64,000 nucleotides of DNA from Iris pallida (taxonomy: Eukaryota > Streptophyta > Magnoliopsida > Asparagales > Iridaceae): the NCBI GenBank assembly GCA_029216955.1, contig JANAVB010016209.1:62001-126000 (forward strand), in the 5' to 3' direction. Position 1 is the stretch's first letter, and every line of letters starts with the position of its first letter. Below are positions 56,127 through 64,000 of this stretch, in pieces. The notes beneath the pieces are model-generated. The model saw nothing but the letters and a program-made list of their open reading frames with translations, was not told the origin of the DNA and did no database searches. Both the position numbers and the translations under genes were made by a program.

Positions 56127-57490
56127 CAGAGGACTGCCACCCCCTGGCAGTCCTTCTTTTGTATAGGACTGCCAGGGGAATGGCAGTCCTATTTATAACT
56201 CTCTGTGATGAGAGTTTGAAACTGAAATTCTCTGTCACAGAGAGTTTCAATTAGGACTGCCACCCCCTGGCAGTCCTAGACAAAAGGAGGACTGCCAGGG
56301 TGCTTGAGAATGACCATTTTGCGATTCTAAAATTTGAAACTGAAATTCTTTGTTTGCGATTCTAAAATTTCGGCAAAAGTGCTAAAACGGAGGTCCAAAT
56401 ATTATTTTTTTGCGATTCTAAAATTTTAGAAGGCCGTCTTACAGTGAAGCAGTTAATCTCAGGCTCCTCGAAAATACGCTCATTTTACGACAAACCGGAC
56501 CTCGTTTCGACCTCCCAGTCAAAAGTTATGGCCCTCCAAAGTTTCAACTGACCATAAAATGCAGGAGAATGACCATTCTCCGTGTAAATTAACACGGAGA
56601 ATGGCATTCTCCGTGTTTCTAACACGGAGAATGGTCATTCCAGTATTAAAACGCAGGAGAATGACCATTCTCCGTCTTAATTTACACGGAGAATGGCCAT
56701 TCTCCGTATAATTTAGCACGAAGAATGGTCATTCTCCGTGTAATTTTTACGAAGAATGGCCATTCTCCGTGTTAATTTACACGGATAATGCTATTCTCCG
56801 TGTTAGAAACACGAAAAATACCATTTTTCGTGTTAATTTACACGAAGAATGGTCATTCTCCTACATTTTAACACTGGAATGACCATTCTTCGTGCTAAAT
56901 TATACGGAGAATGGCCATTCTCCGTGCTAAAACACAGGAGAATGGTCATTTATATAACAACAAGTTTCAATTAGGACTGCCAGCACCCTGGCAGTCCTCC
57001 TCTTGTGTAGGACTCCCAGGGGTGCGACAGTCCTAATTGAAACTCTCTGTGATAGAGAGTTTCAAAACTCTCATCACAATGACTTACAAATAGGACTACC
57101 ACCCTCCTGGCAGTCCTACATTAAATTAGGACTGTCAGGGTGCTGGCAGTCCTAATTGATACTTGCTGTAACAGCAAGTTTCAATTAGGACTGCCAGCAC
57201 CCTGGCAGTCCTAATTTAATGTAGGACTGCCACCCCCCGTGGCAGTCCTAATACTGGATCGGATAGCCATTCTCCGTGAAAATTACACGGAGAATGGCCA
57301 TTCTCCGTGAAAATTACATGGAGAATGGCCATTCTCCGTGCTAAATTACACGTAGAATGGCCATTCTCCGTGCTAAAACACAGGAGAATGGCCATTTATA
57401 TAACAACAAGTTTCAATTAGGACTGCCAGCACCCTGGCAGTCCTAATTCAATGTAGGACTGTCAGGGGGTGGCAGTCCTGATACTGGATC
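56127..57490. repeat. Array of interleaved palindromes (two major motif families)
   Basis: Family 1: AGGACTGCCA, a 4-9 bp spacer, TGGCAGTCCT, about 11 times (for example 56129-56153, 56253-56277, 57187-57212, 57419-57443). Family 2: ACGGAGAATGGCCATTCTCC-type palindromes, about 12 in 56561-56945 and about five in 57264-57393. A third kind, GAAACTCTCTGTGATAGAG with its mirror or ACTTGCTGTAACAGCAAGT, is interspersed. Arms are kept as pairs while spacers vary. No coding sequence. Confidence 0.93.
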
Positions 57491-57527
57491 TGATACTTTA
57501 ACAAATTGGTATATTTTGCCACACATA

Positions 57528-57645
57528 CTTGCACACAGGTAAACACATATAACATAGATAGCACACATGTAAACACATAAATAGCACACAGGTTGACACA
57601 TATAACACAGATAGCACACAGGTAAACACATATAATATACTGAAC
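57528..57645. repeat. ACACAGGTAAACACATATAA minisatellite
   Basis: GCACACAGGTAAACACATA with AACATAGATA recurs about four times between the palindrome array and the end of the OTU gene. Probably in its 3' untranslated region. Confidence 0.85.
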
Positions 57646-57743
57646 TTCTTATTTACTCCATATAGATTAGTGGACTTCATAATTCACTATATACAAAAGT
57701 GGTCCTCCATATACAAAATGTAAAACTGTAAATATATCCATAC

Positions 57744-58826
57744 TTAGTCGATTTCGACGTCGTAGTGGTCAGCAGGTAAGTTTCTCAGCTCCTCAAACTT
57801 CAACAACTTCTTACAATGGTTGATCTGATCAATGAAAGGTGTGGTCCAAGCGATGGCTTCGACCGGTGCTCTTTTGTACCAAACTGTTGAAGGTGGAGGA
57901 ATCGGAGAATGAGCGATCATATTTAGTATAACGAAGTGATCCCCGATCAGACCTATAGTACATAGGTTAGACACTCCGTGGTCTGTCAGAGGAGCGCACA
58001 TCAGAAAGAATGTATTGTTAATATCCGACGAGATAAGTACAACAGGTATCATGTACCTATTAGCAAATAAATAACCGGCAGACGGGACTGACATGTAGTG
58101 GTCTTTCCCGGTAACACTGTCGGCGCAAGGGATACTTAACAACAAACTTGCAACTGTTTCTTCGCTTAGGATGCGGGAGTAGAATGGAAGACGAGTCTCT
58201 AACTCCTCGTACAACTTCTGCCTCACCCGTCTCCATCCATCTTTGTCATCATAACCAAGATGCCTTGCAAGCGCATGAAATCCGCAATGGCCATCACCGG
58301 GGATATCGACAATAGACCAAATGTAACTTCGAAGCGCAGGTTGAAATTTGTCAATATACAAACTCGTTGTTTGGCTTGCAACGGTATCTTCTCTTGGGAG
58401 GTCCATTTTCTCTATTTTTTGGCGAACGACAAGCTTGCCCTTCCGTGCAGGCGAAGGTTGCTGTAAGCTTCGTTCAACATGCTCAAAGGACGATGGATCT
58501 CTCTTAGTCGACTCCAGCCTTCTCTTCTGTGAACTAGTCAATCTTGTTTGAGGCCTGCCTTTAGGATTGAAAACAACGGACGGCTCATGCATTCTAGTAC
58601 TCACCGGACATACAATTTCTTGGATTTTAAGCTCAATGGACATCCGTTCCGTTCCTACTGAGGCACACCACCTTGCGTGGAGAAGTTTCACTTGTGGCAA
58701 AGAGAAGAAATCATCGTCCGTCTTCACCAGGGGCATCATAGACAACTGCCTCCAACGTTGATCGACAGCATCTACTGGAATATGAATGGATTCACGGCGA
58801 TATTCATTAATCTGATGTGCACAAGG
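57744..58826 (-). pseudogene. MULE-type transposase C-terminus fused to an OTU cysteine protease, cut by an LTR element
   Basis: OTU proteases remove ubiquitin. The first host-derived residues on the minus strand are PCAHQINEYRRE, which matches the second half of a SWIM zinc finger in MULE/FAR1-like transposases. A linker NPKGRPQTRL and STKRDPSSFEHV follow, typical of the same proteins. The OTU domain has GDGHCGFHALARHLG (Asp and Cys of the active site near 58290) and GDHFVIL (the catalytic His near 57937). It ends ADHYDVEID with a stop. The frame is open over 360 codons and runs six codons into the LTR at 58827-58844 (MKTGLT), an artefact of the insertion. The DDE part of the transposase should lie beyond the right LTR, outside the window. 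Confidence 0.85.
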
Positions 58827-61800
58827 TGTTAACCCCGTTTTCAAAATTTTATTTGTTTTATTTAATTTTTATATTTAATTAGAAAGAAAATATATGTTAT
58901 ACGAGAATATTTTCCGATTTACAAAAAGGGTTTATCAAATCTATTTTAGAAAATTAGATTTTGTTTTATGAAAATATTTCTAAATTATTTTGATGGTTAA
59001 ATTGTATTTGAGTAGCAAGCAAATTAATTTTTGTTTAATGAAAACATTTTTAATTGTTTTGATGACTAATAATAGTTTGATAAAAGGAGATTTGATATTA
59101 TGAAATCTATTCCTCAAAATATTTAAATATATTAAGTATTAGTTTTGAAATTATTATTCTAAACAAATATTAGAATTAAAATTGTTTTAGTTTTAAATTA
59201 TAGATTATTGTAAAAATCTATTTCTAGATTATTTCGGATATGAGTGTATTTATGAAAGACCTATTTTCAATATCCATATTATTCCTTTTGTGACCAATAT
59301 TGGATTTGATCAAACTAGTGTTTATTTAAACTATACAAATCTAATTTTGATTGAATTAAATTATGATAGATTGATCAATATTGGATTCTTAGTCCTTCTC
59401 TAATTAGGAAATCCTTCCCTTATATAAAGAAAGCTTTCCCTTTGTTTCCTCACAAAATTTCCAACCATAACCAATAGGCATCACCATCATCGTGCGTGTA
59501 CCGTGTCGGTGCCCATATTGCTTTCCATTATTTTTCTATTACAATTACAGTGTCTTCTCCTCCGTGTCCGACAATCCCGGACACGCGATCTCTAATCCTA
59601 AACCCAAACCCTAGCACCTCGCCACCATCTCTTCCTCCTTGCCCGACACCCCAACCCCCCTGCCGCTGCCGGACACCACAACCTCCTCCTCGGCCAAACT
59701 CTGCCCCATTCCCAATCATCAGGTCCATCACCTACACCGTCATCGCCTCCATCGCGGGTCACCGTCGTGGCGCCATGCCCTCGTCCCTGTCCTCCCAAAC
59801 CCCATCTTCATCATCATCACCACCATCATCAATGTTAACCCCACCAATACTACTTACCCGCCGCCGGCGAATCAGAGCCGTGACCCTCGCCCAGACGTTC
59901 GTCGCGCCAGCCGTAGATGAGCTTCTGTCCGGCCGCGGGTGCACACGTCCCCCTTTCCTCGCCACCGACCGGTGACTGTCCCTGCTGCTCTAGGACCTCC
60001 GCCGCTGAGCCCACCTTCGTCGTCGCAACCACCGGTAACAGCCTTCTCCGCGTACAGTACTTCGACCGGGCGGCGACGAGTTCACCACCGACACCCAGCG
60101 CAGGTGGATGGAACCCCTCATCTCACCGCTCCGTATTCCGTGTCGCCTGTCTTCCGCTCCGCACATGAGTCCATCTATCCCCACTCTCTCGCTCTCTAGG
60201 TTTTTCCCTCTCTCCCGAGTTCTTTTTTTCTTGTTCTCACTTGCCGCTCCTTTCTCTTTAATAACTTTTTTTTTACTTTTTATCTTTGCTTTAAGAAGAA
60301 GAGGAGAGTCACTTCTCTATTTTCAAGGAACAACAACAACAACAATTCATGCTGTGATGCCCATCATTATCGAGAAAGAGAGAGAACATTATTTTAGTTG
60401 TTGACTAATAGTATTTAAAAATGTAGTATATTTCTTTAAGTATGGTATTTTTAGTTTAACTATAATTAAAATTCTATTATTATGATTATTATTATTATTA
60501 TTTACTTTGGAAATTATATATTAGTATTGTCCAAATTATTTAGTAGCAAAATTTTGTATTGGGCTTAGGCCATTAGTATTAAAAGGATTTTTGATTTGCA
60601 ATTATTAGTTTTGGTTTTATAATATCTTTGGGTTTTAGGATATATGGATTTTATGTTTTCTATTGAAATAGGGCTTTAATAATTTTAGGGATTTTATAAT
60701 ATTTTGGGGTTTTAGTTTCGTTGGGTTTTAATTTAATATTTTTACTAAATATTGTTGTATTGTTTTATGGTACTTTAAGTATGGCTTTTGACTTCAAAAA
60801 TATTATCGTAGTATTTCAAAATATCATAGTTTAGAAATATTTCCTAGATATATATTTTCCTTATTAAAGATTTTCCTTCTCATAAGACTAATCGTGCTTT
60901 TCTATTTCCTATCCAAAATTCGGATTTCTTTAAATCATCCCTAGCCAATTTGACTATTCCGGACTCAATGGCATAATCCGTGCCATCATTTGAGATCTTC
61001 TTGTATAGTTTTGACATATGCGACTATTTTTGTGCCGACATGATCATATCATGCCAGTCAACTCCAATCAAATCGAGGCAAGTACTTGTTGACACCTTCA
61101 TGTGCATTTACTTTATATTGTCGTATTTCACTTATACATGCTATCTTCTGTGTCTTGACTGTTACACACACGAGAGTTGAGTGTTTGACTATTGATCATA
61201 TTTTCTCATTGTTATCTTGGTCGTTATCATGATCGTGTTTTCGTGATTGTGAGGTATGGATATTGGAGGGGTACAATTACTAGGCACGTGGACAAAGTCC
61301 AGATGGTATCGTTGGCAACTCTCCCGTTTACGGGGGCGGGCCTTATAACCTCATCGTTCGCCCAAGCCGTCCATGTGTAGGAACGTTGTACTTCTCATGA
61401 CACGTGCACTATTATGGTTTACATGAGTTTCTTTGTCTTTTCATTCTCGCTACCTTCTTATGTCGTTTATCAATTGCATATTTCTTTGTTCATATTGTTC
61501 GTGTTTTCCATTGATCATTGTTTCCATATTTAGTGTTATATTGCTTTATATTGTATTTGTATTATGTTGGCTAGACTTGTACTTGTTCCAATCCTGACTG
61601 GATAACCATTTTTCAGTTGACAGATTCTTGATGACTATTCTCGATGACTTCTCTCTTGCTTTGGGTTCCTTCGGGTGGAGTTAGAGGTATCTTGGAGGCC
61701 AAACATAGATTCTAGATAGAACAGTCATATGTAGCGAATTTGTATCGAAAAGCAATTTGAATGTATTATTGGAATTGTAATTAAAATCATTATTGTGAAT

Positions 61801-61931
61801 GAGCAAAATAGATATATCTGTTGTATTTGAGATTTATATTGAGCCCAGACAGCGTACTACCACCGATGCTGCGGCGTAGGCTGGACTTGGCCACGAACTC
61901 GTATCCCGAAAAGCGGGAGCGGGTCGTGACA
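58827..61931 (+). repeat. 5' LTR of the non-autonomous element
   Basis: A TATA box (TATATAAA at 59421-59428) is followed by a GC-rich block (about 59470-60200) whose open frames are Pro/Ser-rich low-complexity only. The rest is AT-rich. Confidence 0.85.
59421..59428 (+). promoter_or_regulatory. Likely LTR promoter TATA box
   Basis: TATATAAA inside the LTR, before the GC-rich leader-like block. The same box recurs at about 63540 in LTR 2. Confidence 0.6.
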
Positions 61932-62945
61932 AGTTTTTATGGTGGCCCATGCAGGTCCATTTTCGCAAAATTTTGCGAACTCATGGTAGTGCTTAGTATA
62001 GTTGCACTACTGTGAGCCTGCAACTAGGATATGCTCATTCACACTAGGATTGATTTGACTTTTAGGAGAATGACTAGGACTAAGAATAATAGGAAAACCC
62101 TTATCTAAGCTGACTACTTGGGTAGTTAAAATTGCTTCATAGACTAAGGATTAAATTAGGAATAAACCTTGAAATTTAAGGTTTGGTGGATTTGAAAAAG
62201 AATTTTCACATACGAGGAATTTTATACGAGTATTTAACATTGCGTTTTCATGTGATGGTACGATCAAGGTGGATAGATTTGTCAATTGGTAAATTGGATC
62301 TTAAAGGATAATTATTGTTGAATATTAGAGTTAATAAAAATTTGGGTTAACTTTTTTTTTTGAAAAGATTTATGTTGTGGCTACTAAAATGTTTTGATTT
62401 GATTAATTTAGAGATTTACTAAATCAAGAATATTGAGAAGATTATGAAGGTAGGGATTTGAGTTTGAAATATATTTGACGAATTTTGAGGATTTATGAAA
62501 AGATCATTAGATATGAATTTGAGGAAATAAGATACTGAGTTATTTAGCTAAGATTAAATAATTGATTTGAGATTTTTAGGATATTCGATTTATGGAATTC
62601 TAGATATTGACCAAGGAAATAGGTTAAGATTCTGACAGAAAGATATATAGGCCAAGCTCCTCGAACTCTATTCTAATCGTAGTCTTTTCTATATTATCTA
62701 AATTCGGTTGCTTTCTTCTATGGCATGTTCCTATCCTAAATTTTAGGATCCTTCTAGAATTCAAGACCAAACCATGGTTCTCGCTTGCCTTGTTCCTGAC
62801 CTATCCATCCATCTTGGACCAATGTTTGATCAAATTAATAGTTTTACTTCTATTTTGTTATCCTTTTATAGTTAAATACTTTCTATTATTTTCATGCCTA
62901 TTTTATTTAAATTCGAGGACGAATTTATTTCTAAGGTGGATAGTT
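61932..62945 (+). other. Internal region of the non-autonomous LTR element, no gene
   Basis: 1,014 bp of AT-rich sequence without gag or pol. The start resembles the post-LTR segment at 44806-44880; the end has purine-rich AATTCGAGGACGAATTT and TAAGGTGG before LTR 2. Confidence 0.8.
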
Positions 62946-64000
62946 TGTTAACCCCGTTTTCAAAATTTTATTTGTTTTATTTAATTTTTATATTTAATTA
63001 GAAAGAAAATATATGTTATACGAGAATGTTTTCCGATTTACAAAAAGGGTTTATCAAATCTATTTTAGAAAATTAGATTTTGTTTTATGAAAATATTTCT
63101 AAATTATTTTGATGGTTAAATTGTATTTGAGTAGCAAGCAAATTAATTTTTGTTTAATGAAAACATTTTTAATTGTTTTGATGACTAATAATAGTTTGAT
63201 AAAAGGAGATTTGATATTATGAAATCTATTCCTCAAAATATTTAAATATATTAAGTATTAGTTTTGAAATTATTATTCTAAACAAATATTAGAATTAAAA
63301 TTGTTTTAGTTTTAAATTATAGATTATTGTAAAAATCTATTTCTAGATTATTTTGGATATGAGTGTATTTATGAAAGACCTATTTTCAATATCCATATTA
63401 TTCCTTTTGTGACCAATATTGGATTTGATCAAACTAGTGTTTATTTAAACTATACAAATCTAATTTTGATTGAATTAAATTATGATAGATTGATCAATAT
63501 TGGATTCTTAGTCCTTCTCTAATTAGGAAATCCTTCCCTTATATAAAGAAAGCTTTCCCTTTGTTTCCTCACAAAATTTCCAACCATAACCAATAGGCAT
63601 CACCATCATCGTGCGTGTACCGTGTCGGTGCCCATATTGCTTTCCATTATTTTTCTATTACAATTACAGTGTCTTCTCCTCCGTGTCCGACAATCCCGGA
63701 CACGTGATCTCTAATCCTAAACCCAAACCCTAGCACCTCGCCACCATCTCTTCCTCCTTGCCTGACACCCCAACCCCCCTGCCGCTGCCGGACACCACAA
63801 CCTCCTCCTCGGCCAAACTCTGCCCCATTCCCAATCATCAGGTCCATCACCTACACCGTCATCGCCTCCATCGCGGGTCACCGTCGTGGCGCCATGCCCT
63901 CGTCCCTGTCCTCCCAAACCCCATCTTCATCATCATCACCACCATCATCAATGTTAACCCCACCAATACTACTTACCCGCCGCCGGCGAATCAGAGCCGT
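62946..64000 (+). repeat. 3' LTR of the non-autonomous element, cut by the window end
   Basis: Starts TGTTAACCCCG and aligns with 58827-59881 at an offset of 4,119 bp. Differences seen are, for example, GAATATTTTCC/GAATGTTTTCC, TTCGGA/TTTGGA, CACGCGAT/CACGTGAT and CCCGACAC/CCTGACAC. Confidence 0.9.

Larger units (their letters stand above)
58827..64000 (+). mobile_element. Young non-autonomous LTR retrotransposon (right end outside the window)
   Basis: LTR 1 58827-61931 (3,105 bp, TGTTAACCCCG to GTCGTGACA), internal region 61932-62945 (1,014 bp) and LTR 2 from 62946. The visible 1,055 bp of LTR 2 match LTR 1 with about four to five differences. The internal part has a conserved post-LTR word (GGTGGCCCATGCAGG) and a polypurine-like end (AATTCGAGGACGAATTT, TAAGGTGG), but no gag or pol. 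It depends on another element for its enzymes. The left target sequence is CAAGG (58822-58826). It disrupted the OTU-fused transposase gene. Confidence 0.88.

Noticed and set aside
56127..57490. CRISPR-like array
   Set aside because: Repeats are palindromes of at least two kinds, with irregular spacing and no unique spacers of constant length, in plant nuclear DNA.
59496..60404. Pro/Ser-rich open frames in the GC-rich part of the LTR
   Set aside because: Low complexity, present in several frames, repeated in the second LTR; no evidence that a host gene was captured.

Overview
This window reads as nuclear DNA of a flowering plant, probably a non-grass angiosperm with a repeat-rich genome; the sequence does not fix the species. 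The signs are spliceosomal GT-AG introns of 8 to 10 kb, a plant-type FIP1 polyadenylation-factor gene, plant mobile domain (PMD) genes, Mutator-like elements (MULEs), Ty3/gypsy elements with a chromodomain-like tail, RTE-type LINEs, hAT-like miniature elements and many long (TA)n tracts. No rRNA, intact tRNA, CRISPR array or bacterial-type operon is visible.

Region 1 (1-25.9 kb) holds the only cellular gene that looks functional: a FIP1[V]/FIPS5-like subunit of the mRNA cleavage and polyadenylation machinery, on the + strand. Eight exons (1378-24864) join in frame into 1,090 codons plus a stop; the N-terminus lies upstream of the window. Its two giant introns (8,353 and 10,409 bp) are stores of transposon relics: two decayed RTE LINEs, several hAT-like miniature elements with 8-bp target duplications, paired copies of two other repeat families (one in each intron), a 789-bp tandem duplication carrying a tRNA-like SINE head, and AT microsatellites.

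Region 2 (27.2-49.2 kb) is one mobile element, a 21.95-kb MULE with about 230-bp terminal inverted repeats and a perfect 9-bp target duplication (TTCTAATAA). It carries a MURA-type transposase gene (+) and a multi-exon PMD gene (-) that converge, their stop codons only 95 bp apart. Both are broken. The PMD gene was inflated by two nested insertions: a complete 8.0-kb Ty3/gypsy element (30567-38595, TSD GTGCC), and an LTR-derived block (39178-47031) that itself holds a truncated second retroelement.

Region 3 (49.4-64 kb) begins with a hAT-like miniature element, followed by a second PMD gene (+, pseudogene) facing a second MULE-type gene (-), of which the end of the SWIM finger plus a C-terminal OTU cysteine-protease domain is visible. 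A solo LTR (53310-56126, TSD CAGAG) and an unusual 1.36-kb array of interleaved palindromes lie between them. The same palindrome motif builds a near-perfect 150-bp hairpin in intron 1 of the PMD gene. A young non-autonomous LTR element (58827 to beyond the window end) cut the OTU gene inside its SWIM finger.

The recurring theme is PMD gene plus MULE transposase, convergent, in two different MULE lineages side by side: one with a plain transposase, one with a transposase-OTU fusion. This arrangement and the palindrome arrays are the parts most worth following up.
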